NCBI RefSeq assembly: GCF_964340395.1
Contig: NC_135561.1
Coordinates: 4,297,501-4,361,500 of the forward strand
Direction: 5' to 3'
DNA length: 64,000 nucleotides
Origin: Glandiceps talaboti
Taxonomy: Eukaryota > Hemichordata > Enteropneusta > Spengelidae
Shown here piece by piece: positions 10,301-21,193 of the stretch; positions within the stretch are counted from its first letter, which is position 1, and each line of letters opens with the position of its first letter. Below the pieces are notes generated by a model. That model did not search any database and had not been told where the DNA came from. It was given only the letters and a program-made list of their open reading frames with translations. The position numbers and the translations under genes were made by a program.

Positions 10301-13300
10301 TGCAAATTATATGCAAATGAGAGAGCAGTCGTTCATTGCACATGAAAGTGCGTGATCACACAGTACAATTTTTACTAAAATTTGCTGTTTTGGATAAACA
10401 TAATTATGTAATAATAATAACCCTATTCCATGTGAGTTCAAGTGTGGGTACTTGGAGGTATTTGCACTCGTGCTTACAATGTTTCATTTCACTCTTGAAA
10501 GTACTGCTGCAGAGAGCACTGCAAGCACCCATGCAAATACCCCAAGTACGCTACACTTGCACTCTCACATCATGAGGTTCTGTAATAGTATTACACAATA
10601 CCAGTTTGATGTAAGATTATTGTTGGCCGTATTTATCCTAAATTTTGCTCATTAACTCTGGAAGCTTAATAGATGAGTTGAGTGTCTCCACCCATGATAT
10701 TCATGATGATCTTTCTAATGAGACCTTGAACTTTGACCTTGGCCTCTATGTTCAAGGTGAAATGACTCAATATGTTCGAAGTGTCCATGTACACTCTGAC
10801 ATGTACACTCTGACATGCATGGACTGGTCTTCACCAACCCTTGCACAACTGTCAGATACTGTAATCCAATTATGTACATAACTTTATTTCATGGCCATTG
10901 TTAAAACAACCAAATGGTGACCATATTTGTCTTAAAAATTCAGAATATTTGGAATTAGCAAGATGGAATGAAGACTTTAACTGTAATTTATTTGGATCTC
11001 CCTCTACTAAACACAACCTTGCATTAACAGTGTAGTAAGACTTAGTTGTACAATTTTACCCACAGTTAGCAGGGCTTCCTCCAGTCAAGGCTGCTGTAGA
11101 ATCATTGGAGAAACATCATGTGAAGTTTAGTGTCTTTGACGATGTAAGAATAGAACCAACAGATACAAGGTAAGAAAAGGATGCAAATCAGACAAGTAGC
11201 CCTAGAACCTTCCAAGTATTTGTATCAGAGGAATTCTGTAAGAACTATTTGATTGACCTAATTCTGTACTTTTACATTCTGATAATGTCACAGTTTCACT
11301 CATGTTGTTTGAATTCGAAGATGATACAGAAATAAACCAAAGACACTTAGTATATTTTGGACATTTGACATTAGAGAATGCCCTACTTATCATACTTTAT
11401 CATATCAGCTATGACAGGCTAAGACCATAATGAACTGATCAAGGGTCAAATGCAAGGAAACTACTTCAGTCACAAAAACAACTTGTGTAAGAGGAGCAGT
11501 GTCTAACTAATACTTACACAACTTATTGCAGACGATGATCTCTAACTTACCCTTGATCCTTGATTTAATTGTGGTGTTGTATGAGATAACATATGGTGTA
11601 CATGAAATGACACTTTCACAGTGTGACCTAATTTTCAAAGGAGACAGACGTGTCAACATTCAATAAGATGTATGTTTACATAGGGTGTAGGTTGAATTAT
11701 GGCGTTATTTTACAGTGTATAGAACTATGACATTATATCATACAATGTATGTGGCGTTATTCACACAGTGTAGAGAATCATGGTGTTATAAGTGCTCAAG
11801 CTATCACTGAATATTAACACCATGTACCTAATCTATTAAACTTTCTTGTGTTGGGCGCAAAGAAATTCATTGACGTAAGTCATTGTAACGAGAATGTACT
11901 GGACTTTACATACTTCCAATCTTTTGTACACAAAAAACAGAATGCTTCATTGCCAATCATAAAAGCAAACTTGATAAACACCTTTAAAAATGGGGTTATT
12001 TTCCTCAGTTTCTTGGCCCAGTGACAGTATAGAGGAATTATAAAGAAATTACTTTTGAAATGTAATATTTTCCAGCCAAACGTTTCCAGTCATGTTAACT
12101 GATTCTTCTGACTGCAATAAAAACATCTCTTTGACACCATGTAGTTGAATGTGCTCTTATAAGCGAATAAAATGAAATACAGTAAAAGCTAGGGCTACAT
12201 GTATTCACAAGAACCCCAAACTTATATTCAAAAAGAGTTATGATGTCAGTGAAAAGAAGCTTTCAGGGCAATGGTATATTTGTTGTTGTTACTGAGTATA
12301 ACCTCCTCCCTGTCTAGAGTTAGCATGGGTACAGTGCTTTTGCTAGGGTTGGAGAACTCCGGTAACAGAAAGTGGGAATATGGTAAACTGGTATAATTTT
12401 CAATACATTGTACCATCATTTGGTGGGGAACTCTAGTAAAATGATAGGGACTTGGGTAGATTTTACCTACTTACCACCTATGACAAAAACACTGGGCCGG
12501 GAAGGGTATACCGTCAAATGTAAGTACCCTGAAATTACTACTAGTACCTCCATCCAGCTGCCTCCATTATATCTCATTGACTCAGCACTTAAACAAATGT
12601 TCTCTAAATCTTTTATCATGCAGTTTCAAGACAGCCATTGATTTTGCCAAGAAGGGAAACTTTGACGCCTTTCTAGCAGTTGGTGGTGGGTCTGTGATAG
12701 ATACAGCTAAAGCTGCTAATCTGTATTCATGTAACCCAGAGGCTGAATTCCTGGACTATGTCAATGCCCCTGTAGGCAAAGGATTGCCCGTCAGAGGATC
12801 TGTTAAGCCTCTTATAGCTGGTAAGTGTCAGGGGGTCTGTCAAATCTCTTATAGCTGGTAAGTGTCAGGGGATCTGTTAAACCTCTTATAGCTGGTAAGT
12901 GTCAGGGAGTCTGTTATTAGCCTCTTATAGCTGGTAAGTGTCAGGGGTCTGTTATTAGCCTCTTATAGCTGGTAAGTGTCAGGGGGTCTGTCAAACCTCA
13001 TAGCTGGTAAGTGTCAGGGCAACTCAGCTCTTAGAATCTGTGAATGTGTCTTATTGTACATACACCCTTTATCAATACAGTAACTTTGTAGAAGACAACT
13101 CGTTATTACCATTTTCTACCAAATAATGAATACATGTATTGGTTCTAAATGTATTATTTATTGTAATTTTCTTCCATTCCATACAGTGTAGTCCTCAGCT
13201 CTTAGGGTATGCTAATGAGTAAAGCTGGCAATGAGCTGCACAATTGCAAGAACTTTACTTCATCTTAAGAAATTTTTAACAAATGGCCGTGTGAACCATT

Positions 13301-16300
13301 GATCAGCATTTTTGTGGCCATAATTTCTCATATGTCCCTCAGATATATATCATGGAACCATATGCTTTGCTCAATAATAGGATTTGGAAGTATCTGTAGT
13401 TGTCTTCTTTTGATTTTTCAGTTCCAACTACAGCTGGTACTGGTAGTGAAACAACTGGAGTAGCCATCTTTGATTATGAACCTTTGCATGCTAAAACAGG
13501 TAATCATACAAATCACTTTGTGTAACATTTTGATGAAGTTTGGAAAGGGGTTTTGGCTATCTTTAATTATGAATCTTTGCATGCTAAAACAGGTAATGGC
13601 ACAAATTACTATGGGTAACAATAAATGTTTTGTAACTGAAGTACAATATTAAAGGATAATATAATTATGCCTCTTCAAGCATAATTTATGAAAAATCATG
13701 AAAATTACTGGTGATTTGGGAAGTTTTGACTCATATTTTGAGCACCGCAAAACTATTGTAGACACAGGTTGTCATGACATAGGACGACCAGGGTATATAA
13801 TCCATATTTTCTGTTCAAAGACAATAACTTGGCAGACTATGGTATAATTACTAATTATACTTTGATATACTATGATAAGAATTATTTATTGATTTGTGTA
13901 GGTATTGGTAGTAGAAGTATTCGGCCATTACTTGGTATAGTAGATCCACTCCACACTACACACATGCCGGAAAGAGTAGCAGCCAACAGTGGTTTTGATG
14001 TCCTTTGGTAAGTGTAGTCTTTATGTTAACAATGAAATTTTATATTGAACTGAATTGAATTCAAATTTATTCCACCAGAGGAAAGAGAAAACAAAATGTA
14101 CAAACTTAAAAGTAACCGAAAAAAATTTTGGTGCAGAGGGCCATGGAAATAGTTCCCTTGGAACTAATCAAAGTCCATAAACCAGACATACATGTAAATT
14201 AAGGCAATTTTGGATTTTTGATCTATTGTCTTTATTTTTGTGATTTCTGTGTACACAACGTTTATTTTGTAAAGTTCAGTAACTAGATAAGGATTTGTGA
14301 TTTTTGTATACAAAACTGAGATCAGGTTCTTGGTATTCTTCTTTTAAAGCCATGCATTAGAATCCTATACAGCCATTCCATTTAATGAGAGAACCCCTAG
14401 ACCTAGTAACCCAATAGAAAGACCAGCCTACCAAGGTAGTAATCCTATCAGTGATATCTGGGCACTGGATGCACTCAAGATTGTTAAAAAGTTCATGAAA
14501 AGGTATGTACAAATACTCAATTCAGATCTATCTTAATAAACCCTGAACATAATGTGACTTTGAATTCTACATAAGCCCTTTCCAACCAACTGTTCGCAAA
14601 GTATTTTACAGTTCCTACTTCTGGTGTAGGCCAATAATAGCACAACCACCCTTTTTAAAGGAGAACAGAACTCCAGGAAATAGAGACATTTTCATTTCCC
14701 ACTGCTGCAGCCATCAAGAATTAAAGTCCTCTGTCCTACCAGGTCCCCAATTACACAGATAGGTTGATTGGAACAACTCAAGGTTCAAATCTTGCCTAAG
14801 GACTTTAGCCATTCAGAAATAAACAGCAATGGCGAGGCTTAAACCAACAACCAACAGATTCCAAGTTGGCCACGCTAACACTTCGACCATCATGACTCCA
14901 CAAGTATATGTTATGTTCCACATCCACATACAGTGTTAAGGCAGTTTGACAGTTTGGTAATTTCGAGAACCAAACATATATGTACAACCACAGACAATTA
15001 AGAAAATACTTGTCTGTGGTACAACAGAACAATATATACAAGTTACTGGTGAGATACAGACATAGAGGAAAGTATGAAGTGTTTTATATTCTGACTCTTC
15101 TCACTAACTTCACCACAGAGCTGTATTTGACCGTGAAGACTTTGAAGCTAGATCCATGATGCACCTGGCCAGTGTGTTTGCTGGTGTTGGCTTTGGTAAT
15201 GCAGGTGTACATCTCTGGTAAGTATTTATTAACGTAACTACATTTGACCAATATTTCATCTCTAATGTTATTTAATTACACAATGGAAATTGTAATGGAA
15301 AAGAGTTTCAGCATAAACCAGAATAAACCATAAATGACTATAACATACATTATAGACTGTGTCCTTTTAAGATATGAAAACAAATGAGTATTAATTAAAA
15401 TGTATCGTGTATAAATTTATATTCTTGTTCTATAGCCACAGTATATCCCATATCTGGTTTGATGAAATCTACCAACTATCATGTATAAATTTATGTTCTG
15501 TTCTTTAGTCATGGCATGTCATATCCCATATCTGGTTTAGTGAAATAATGTACCTGATATTAATAAATTTATACTCCTGTTCTTTAGTCATGGCATGTCA
15601 TATCCCATATCTGGTTTAGTGAAATAATGTACCTGATATTAATAAATTTATATTTTTGTTCTGTAGTCACGGCATGTCATATCCCATATCTGGTTTAGTC
15701 AAGAAATACAAAGCTAAGGACTATGATGTCAACCATGCTATTGTTGTAAGTATTAGAATACACTTAGTATAGTATAGTGGAGAAAATTGAAATGAACTAA
15801 AGAATATGAAAGTCGAGTTTAAAGTAACTCACTTTTGCCAATAACTTAAAAGCAAGTAGGTGTCTGCAAATCAATATGCTATGTCCACAGGTGAAGTTAG
15901 GGTCTATTCTATATGACGACAGTTTATTTCTGCTGTGTAATGGAATCAAAAGTCAATTATACTCCTTAGTATATATCTTTGTGGTCATTCTCATTTTCTT
16001 TATTTTACTGCAACTAGATTTCATTTACAATTTTCAAAAAGGATCTCTGAGATTCATGGAAATTTTTTTAAAAAAGAAGTAAAAACTCAGTTACTCCATA
16101 CTCTGACTAGATAATATTATAATTGTGCAAGTAATTAATTCCTTGTATAGGGATAGTGTTTACACTTATAAGTCACACATTGCTATCTGGGTAGTGAGTA
16201 ATCTTTATCTCCACTTGTAGATCTCTGTGATAACAATACAGGTTGTTGGTGACCAAGCAGTTTAATAGCTTGTGTGCCACGTACCACTGTAGTCTGGGTT

Positions 16301-18626
16301 CAAACCTGCCTAGCACTGACTTGGTTTGATTAAAAATTATCTAGTCCTGTGTGTAAGAAAGGTGATGCCTAGTTTGACTGAACAATTCAGGTTTTCCCTG
16401 GGTACTCCAGTTTCCTTCTGGTGTAGGGCACTTTAATGGTGCACAATTGGTAACCATTAACAAATTTCTGAATTTATTTTGCCAAAAAAGATTAAATTGT
16501 TAACATGGAGATTCTTCTAAATTTGTTTCAGCCCCATGGTTTGTCTGTGGTGATGACAGCTCCTGCTGTTTTCCAGTTCACTGCACCAATGTGTCCAGAA
16601 AGACATATAGAGGCTGCAGGACTCTTAGGTTAGTTCACCTATAAATAGGGCTGTTTCAAAATGTTTTGTCACTGGCATACACTCACTCTGGGTAGGTTGC
16701 AGTCACTTCTCACTCTAGGTAGGTTGCAGTCCCTTCTCACTCTAGGTAGGTTGCAGTCACTTCTCACTCTAGGTAGGTTGCAGTCCCTTCTCACTCTGGG
16801 TAAGTTGCAGTCACTTCTCACTCTAGGTAGGTTGCAGTCCCTTCTCACTCTGGGTAGGTTGCAGTCACTTATCACTCTAGGTAGGTTGCAGTCCCTTCTC
16901 ACTCTAGGTAGGTTGCAGTCCCTTCTCACTCTAGGTAGGTTGCAGTCCCTTCTCACTCTGGGTAGGTTGCAGTCACTTATCACTCTAGGTAGATTGCAGT
17001 CCCTTCTCACTCTAGGTAGGTTGCAGTCCCTTCTCACTCTAGGTAGATTGCAGTCCCTTCTCACTCTAGGTAGGTTGCAGTCCCTTCTCACTCTAGGTAT
17101 GTTGCAGTCCCTTCTCACTCTAGGTATGTTACAGTCCCTTCTCACTCTAGGTATGTTGCAGTCCCTTCTCACTCTAGGTAGGTTACAGTCACTTCTCACT
17201 CTAGGTATGTTGCAGTCCCTTCTCACTCTAGGTAGGTTACAGTCACTTCTCACTCTAGGTAGGTTGCAGTTCCTTCTCACTCTAGGTAGGTTGCAGTCCC
17301 TTCTCACTCTAGGTAGGTTGCAGTCACTTATCACTCTAGGTAGGTTGCAGTCCCATCTGTTTTGCAGTTGTAATCAATTCCATTCATGATAGTGCATGCC
17401 ATGGCACACAATCCAGTGAAAGTACTTTTGAAAGACTAAGTTAACCATCTGACCCGTCATTGCAATATTGCTCAAAATTATTTCATTTTTAAACTCTGAG
17501 TGCAACAAACATATCTCTACATGTTATAAGTTACATATATTTTGAAGACAGGAACTTAGAAGTACTTTCAGTAGATTACATGCTGTTGCAAATGCAAGCA
17601 ATCACAACTGGAAAATGGAAGTGGCTATAACCTACCTACAGTGGGTGTTTTGCCAGCAGCAGTACAGTGCTATTAGTTTTTGAAATGTCCTACAGCAACT
17701 AATCGTTCACCTTTGCTAATTCAGCCCTTTGGTATTAAAAAATATTTCATATTGAGAACTGATTTATCTTTGGTTTATTGCTCATAAATCTATATATTTA
17801 TGTTTTCATCGTCAAGGTGCTGATACTACCAATGTGAAGAGAGAGGATGCAGGTTTATTGTTAGCTGACACACTCAGAGTCTTTATGCAAGATTTAGGAG
17901 TTGATGATGGATTAAATGAATTTGGATTTACCAATGATGATATCCCAGCATTGGTTAAAGGAACTCTACCACAGGTTTGTAGCTAACTTAGACTGACAGC
18001 TATTTATGTTTACTGGTAAATCCTCTCTCTCAACTTGGGGTGGTGGTGGTGGTGGTGGGGGTGGGGGGTGGTGGTGAGAGATGGGATGGCTTTTGTTTGT
18101 ACACAAGTAACTACAAGTTCAGCAAAACAGGTACATAGGTTTGTAGCGATCCAAGATTGTTATTACAGTGGTAAATAGAACCTCTAGCTCAAGTTTGTAG
18201 CTATCATAGGTTACTAGCTAAATATATTACGATTAATCAATACCGCTGTCATAAGATCTACTGTCATGATATACATTTGGATTACACACTCAAATAATGG
18301 TACATAGTTTTGCATGTTACATCCAAATTATGTATATTTGTTTGTTAAGTATCACCGCTGTTCATACTATACCTATGAGTACGTAGTAGACTGTTACGAT
18401 TTCATCGGTCAACCTGTCTGGGGAAAGGGAGATTAGATCGTGCCCACAGTGGCTGATCTGTCAGTCTAGGTACTTGGGTAAACGTCAATTAACAAAATGT
18501 TTAATTCATGATCTAAATGTATGTGTTATGTTTATTTACCAGCACCGTGTTACCAAGCTAGCACCCAGACCTCAGAGTGAAGAAGACTTAGCATCTATGT
18601 TTGAGAAGTCCATGAAGATTTACTAA
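7336..18626 (+). CDS. ADHFE1: Hydroxyacid-oxoacid transhydrogenase, mitochondrial (iron-dependent alcohol dehydrogenase)
   Basis: The enzyme oxidises 4-hydroxybutyrate to succinate semialdehyde while reducing 2-oxoglutarate to D-2-hydroxyglutarate in mitochondria. Exons: 7336-7394, 8972-9104, 9337-9390, 10101-10151, 11066-11169, 12624-12820, 13422-13499, 13902-14007, 14350-14502, 15119-15217, 15667-15745, 16532-16628, 17817-17974, 18543-18626. Phases agree throughout; the product is 483 aa (human 467). The N-terminus [18 protein letters not shown] resembles a mitochondrial presequence. The nucleotide motif [15 protein letters not shown] is at residues 152-166. The family's metal ligands correspond to Asp258 and His262 (FDVLCHALES), His346 ([10 protein letters not shown]) and His373 (PHGLSVV). 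It ends [19 protein letters not shown]. Junctions of exons 6, 7 and 11 are tandemly duplicated in the introns, and a 27-bp array follows exon 12. The introns also hold several MITEs and SINE-like repeats. Confidence 0.97.
7798..7919. mobile_element. hAT-type MITE, family F, with 8-bp target duplication
   Basis: The ends CACAGGTACTCGAATCAATG and CATTGATTCGAGTGCCTGTG are inverted repeats around an AT-rich core that itself folds. The 8-bp direct repeat ATTCAAAC flanks both sides (7790-7797 and 7920-7927). An 8-bp duplication and ends of the form CA-G are typical of hAT elements. A second copy lies at 54621-54722. It sits in ADHFE1 intron 1. Confidence 0.88.
8573..8746. mobile_element. Foldback MITE in ADHFE1 intron 1
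   Basis: The left arm, from CTTGTAGACTTGAAGGACTA to GACATTTTGATTTTTTTT, pairs with the right arm, from AAAAAAATCAAAATTG to AGTTCTTGAAGTCTACAGG. Arms are about 70 bp and imperfect. Confidence 0.75.
9165..9300. mobile_element. Family B foldback-element fragment (half copy)
   Basis: ATATTCATTGTTCAACCATG, a CAATGGCCCACAGCAAAGAT stretch and TTGACATTTCTCTGAAAT match one arm of the foldback element at 26036-26502. Only one arm is present. Confidence 0.6.
9598..9833. mobile_element. 236-bp element with 12-bp terminal inverted repeats
   Basis: TAGCTCCGCTGT at the left end is exactly inverted as ACAGCGGAGCTA at the right end. The interior is AT-rich and non-coding. It lies in ADHFE1 intron 3. I know of no named family. 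Confidence 0.6.
10432..10568. mobile_element. Palindromic MITE in ADHFE1 intron 4
   Basis: GTGAGTTCAAGTGTGGGTAC with GGTATTTGCACTCGTGCTT pairs with AAGCACCCATGCAAATACCC and GTACGCTACACTTGCACTC. Arms are about 46 bp. Confidence 0.7.
12325..12495. mobile_element. Family C MITE
   Basis: The copy runs from GCTAGGGTTGGAGAACTCC through CAGAAAGTGGGAATATGGTA to GGTAGATTTTACCTACTTAC and ends GACAAAAACACTG. Relatives are at 24604, 44190, 50704 and, diverged, 61760. The consensus end is CAGTGTTTTTGTTAAGGGTG. It lies in ADHFE1 intron 5. Confidence 0.75.
12796..13018 (+). repeat. Six tandem copies of the ADHFE1 exon 6 splice donor
   Basis: The unit is about 37 bp: exon-derived TCTGTTAAGCCTCTTATAGCTG followed by the donor and intron start GTAAGTGTCAGGG. 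The first copy is the genuine exon end (donor GT at 12821). Further identical donors are at 12858, 12895, 12934, 12972 and 13007. Every copy keeps the junction GCTG|GTAAGTGTC. Reading on past the true donor meets a stop in the second unit, so use of a distal donor would truncate the protein. Confidence 0.93.
13459..13620 (+). repeat. 93-bp tandem duplication across the ADHFE1 exon 7 donor
   Basis: The last 37 nt of exon 7 and about 25 nt of intron recur 93 bp downstream: ATTATGAACCTTTGCATGC then AAAACAG|GTAAT, and ATTATGAATCTTTGCATGC then AAAACAG|GTAAT. The second donor GT is at 13593. The offset is a multiple of three, but the intervening sequence carries an in-frame stop, so the copy looks non-productive. 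Confidence 0.9.
14050..14150. repeat. Possible LINE/SINE tail remnant
   Basis: TGAATTGAATTCAAATTTAT followed by CCACCAGAGGAAAG looks like the 3' tail of a reverse-oriented retroposon. There is no coding part, and family and borders are unclear. Confidence 0.25.
14745..14905 (-). mobile_element. tRNA-derived SINE-like sequence
   Basis: On the minus strand an A-box-like TAGCGTGGCCAACTTGG is followed by a B-box-like GGTTTAAGCCTCG. The plus-strand repeat at 59560 has the same arrangement (GGTAGCGTGGATG, then GGTTTGAGTCTTGGCTC). It cannot fold as a proper tRNA, so a SINE or tRNA fossil is more likely than a tRNA gene. It lies in ADHFE1 intron 9. Confidence 0.5.
15408..15706 (+). repeat. Four tandem copies of the ADHFE1 exon 11 splice acceptor
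   Basis: A unit of about 79 bp holds intron end, acceptor AG and the first 35-40 nt of exon 11. Acceptors end at 15435, 15508, 15587 and 15666; the last is the one used, because only it reads on into [17 protein letters not shown] and a donor. The two central copies are nearly identical and read [13 protein letters not shown] and then stop. The first copy is more diverged. Confidence 0.93.
16235..16440 (+). mobile_element. tRNA-derived SINE
   Basis: A tRNA-like head has an A-box region TTAATAGCTTGTGTGCC and B box GGGTTCAAACCTGCC. About 130 bp further is the conserved-looking body GGTTTTCCCTGGGTACTCC with TTCCTTCTGGTGTAGGG, a layout common in animal SINEs. It lies in ADHFE1 intron 11. Confidence 0.6.
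16678..17355 (+). repeat. 27-bp minisatellite, about 25 units, with fused acceptor/donor motif
   Basis: The unit is near TTGCAGTCCCTTCTCACTCT followed by AGGTAGG. Each unit holds a pyrimidine-rich stretch, TCTAG and directly GTAGGT, that is a 3' splice site joined to a 5' splice site. The array starts 50 bp after the exon 12 donor (exon 12 ends GCTGCAGGACTCTTAG|GTTAG), and the unit resembles that junction. The 27-bp period keeps frames open on both strands; these are not genes. Confidence 0.9.
18034..18080 (+). repeat. GGT/G-rich tract
   Basis: GGTGG repeats and runs of up to six G on the coding strand in ADHFE1 intron 13; sequence suited to a G-quadruplex in DNA or pre-mRNA. Confidence 0.75.
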
Positions 18627-19680
18627 GAATTCAACATTGATGTTACTAATCATCTATGGGTTGTAACAGTAGTATATGGTGTAAAGGATCAATTACCTTA
18701 AATAGTACTATACAGAACATTTACATGTTCCAAAAATTTGCTATTTTAACTACATTTAATCAATCTCACAGCAGAGATAAAAAGGATATTAAAATCACTG
18801 TGACCGTCTTCCAAATTGTAATCTTCATTATATTTGAATCGACAGAGTAAATGTGGTCTTTTCTCCAATATGATAAGGTAATATATACTGCCCGTTTCAT
18901 TTTACCGTTCACTTGCTCTGTTCGATACAACCATGCAGAAAGCAGTTCGAAACTGCTCATGATACCTTAAGATGGCAAGATTGAATGAATACAGTTTCTT
19001 GCTACATTTCATTTTCAGCAAGATTGAATGAATACAGTTTCTTGCAACATTGCAACACGTTAAATGAACTTATATGCCACCATGTAGACATCAAAACATT
19101 GTATGTGCCAATGTGTGTGTGTTCAGTTGCAGTATGTTTTAAATGGTTTATTTCATTTTGACAAAATGTAACAATACATTGCGATCTTGTTATCTTAATG
19201 TGTAACATGTGCAGTTTTTACGTTTGGTTTCTGTGTGGTTTTATTAAACCATACACAGATGGAGGGTCAGACAGAGCCAGTTTAACATGAAACAGTTGGT
19301 CGAATAGAATTTGTATAACTCTAGTGGAAAATCTCATGACATGTTACCATGGCAATAAACTACATGTAGAAAAGACGTGTATACCTGGTAATGTAACACA
19401 TTCTCAAATTTATCATGGCAAGATAGCATGGCACTAATCTTGCTGACTAATGATATATGTACTTCTCAACAATGTAAGGATATGATCTTTATCTCCACAT
19501 TAAGAGTACTTTATGCCAGTGAATGTATTTGTGAAGAGATCATGCTGCTACTAACAAGTTGCTTTTTAGTTGGAATCAAGTATTCTATAATTATGGTATG
19601 TCTATTTTATAAAATTATACTAATCATGTACACAATAAATTTAAATATATGTCACAAATTGTCTTTATAATATTTCAATA
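18627..19680 (+). other. ADHFE1 3' UTR and flank
   Basis: No gene is recognised. AATAAA occurs in GGCAATAAACTAC near 19354 and CACAATAAATTTA near 19634; either could end the ADHFE1 transcript. A roughly 25-bp direct repeat (AAGATTGAATGAATACAGTT then TCTTGC) stands at 18978 and 19020. Confidence 0.4.
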
Positions 19681-19811
19681 TGAGTGTGTATGTATGTACA
19701 TACATACATACATACATACATATGTGTGTATGTGTGTGTATGTAATAAATGCCGTCCGGGTAAATACACGCCGACGTAGGAGGCGTGTATTGCCAGGATG
19801 GCATTTATCTT
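19681..19811. repeat. CATA repeat followed by 68-bp palindrome
   Basis: TACATACA repeats run to 19742. ATAAATGCCGTCCGGGTAAA with TACACGCC then pairs with GGCGTGTATTGCCAGGATGG with CATTTAT around an 8-9 base loop (19743-19811). Related bits (CAGCCGGAGTACAAG near 20890) suggest it may be one end of a degraded element. Confidence 0.6.
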
Positions 19812-20900
19812 GTACCCTGGCAAATAATTCAATGGTGTCATATTCTTCCCAGGAAAAAATTCATACACGCAATGTTTATGTTTTGATTTGCGACAAGACA
19901 CCCTGACGCCAACGTGACTTCCAATCAAAGCTGACACGTGTCAACAAACTGAATACATGCCTGTGTCAACATTCAATGTCACACACGTTACTATATCGCT
20001 ATGTTGCACGACAAAAATAGCAATTACATCCCAATGTAGTGTATTTCATACCACTATGTATTTGCTTGATATTATTATGTAGGACATTCATATTACAAAC
20101 TACTCAATACAATCACATCCATCATGTGTATGCAACTAGTGATATGAAATTTAATCGCCACTGATAAAACAAAACATGGCTACTGACATCAAAAATACAA
20201 CTTTCAGCGAAATTGTTTATCTGTGTCTAGCGTAAAGAAACAGCATATTAATTACATGCAAATGAAATACACCATTCAAACTTTTGAAATGTCGTGTATT
20301 ACGAAGCAATAGTAGTACCGTCTACCTCTCGCAAGTTGTAGTAAAATACACCATTCAAACTACAGTGCAATATCGTCCACAATTATTGTGACTTTTTTGT
20401 CCATTCCGTTTTCATCCCTCTCCTCGGCCCAACTATTCCAAACTTGCATGATGAGCTAGTATTTTTTTCTGTGTATTTTTCAGTACACTTGTCTTCAGTT
20501 TCTGATCTATGTCCTCAAATGTCATAACAGCAAACCATCGCTTTCTCCCTGCCATTATACCGTCTACCTTGCAAGTACAAGTTGTAGTATGTGTATTTTA
20601 TTCACCTTCTAAATACACTCTGAGGTAATGTTTATTATTACGAAAATAGTGTTCAACTTGTGAACGGAAGTCTTATCTGTTCAGTCACAGTCAGGGGTCA
20701 TGTTTTTGTTATGATTGTCTGCGTCTAATCACTCTTCCCTGGATGCCATTAATTGGAACTCATACACAGCAAATACACTCCCGCCACCGACATTTGATAA
20801 ATTTGCTACTCTGCTAATACACCGGTCTTCGCGCTTTTCCCTGATTGGTCAATAGCCCTCATTTGTAACTGTCAGTCGAAATTTAATGCCCAGCCGGAGT
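19812..20900. other. Gene-free region, possible degraded transposon
   Basis: No coding region seen. Short direct repeats (AAATACACCATTCAAACT near 20265 and 20343; TACCGTCTACC near 20317 and 20559) hint at an old rearranged element. Confidence 0.3.
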
Positions 20901-20904
20901 ACAA

Positions 20905-21059
20905 GTATGTATGTATGTATGTATGTATGTATGTATGTATGTATGTATGTATGCATGCATGCATGCATGCATGCATGCATGCATGTATGTATGTATGTAT
21001 GTATGTATGTATGCATGCATGCATGTATGTATGTATGTGTGGATGTACATACGTATGTA

Positions 21060-21090
<31 letters not shown>

Positions 21091-21112
21091 ATGTATGTGT
21101 GGATGTACATAC

Positions 21113-21146
<34 letters not shown>

Positions 21147-21162
21147 GGATGTACATACGTAC

Positions 21163-21190
<28 letters not shown>
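20905..21190. repeat. GTAT / GCAT / GTGT tetranucleotide array
   Basis: Blocks of GTAT, then GCAT, then GTAT and GT, with a repeated GTGGATGTACATACGT interspersion three times. Period 4 gives false Tyr/His/Met/Cys-rich frames. Confidence 0.95.

Positions 21191-21193
<3 letters not shown>

Noticed and set aside
14745-14905. Functional tRNA gene
   Set aside because: A- and B-box-like motifs are present but arms do not pair as a tRNA; more like a SINE.
16661-17389. Open frames of over 220 codons on both strands (LLTLGRLQS and RRDCNLPRV repeats)
   Set aside because: Product of a 27-bp tandem repeat inside ADHFE1 intron 12; the period is a multiple of three so frames stay open.
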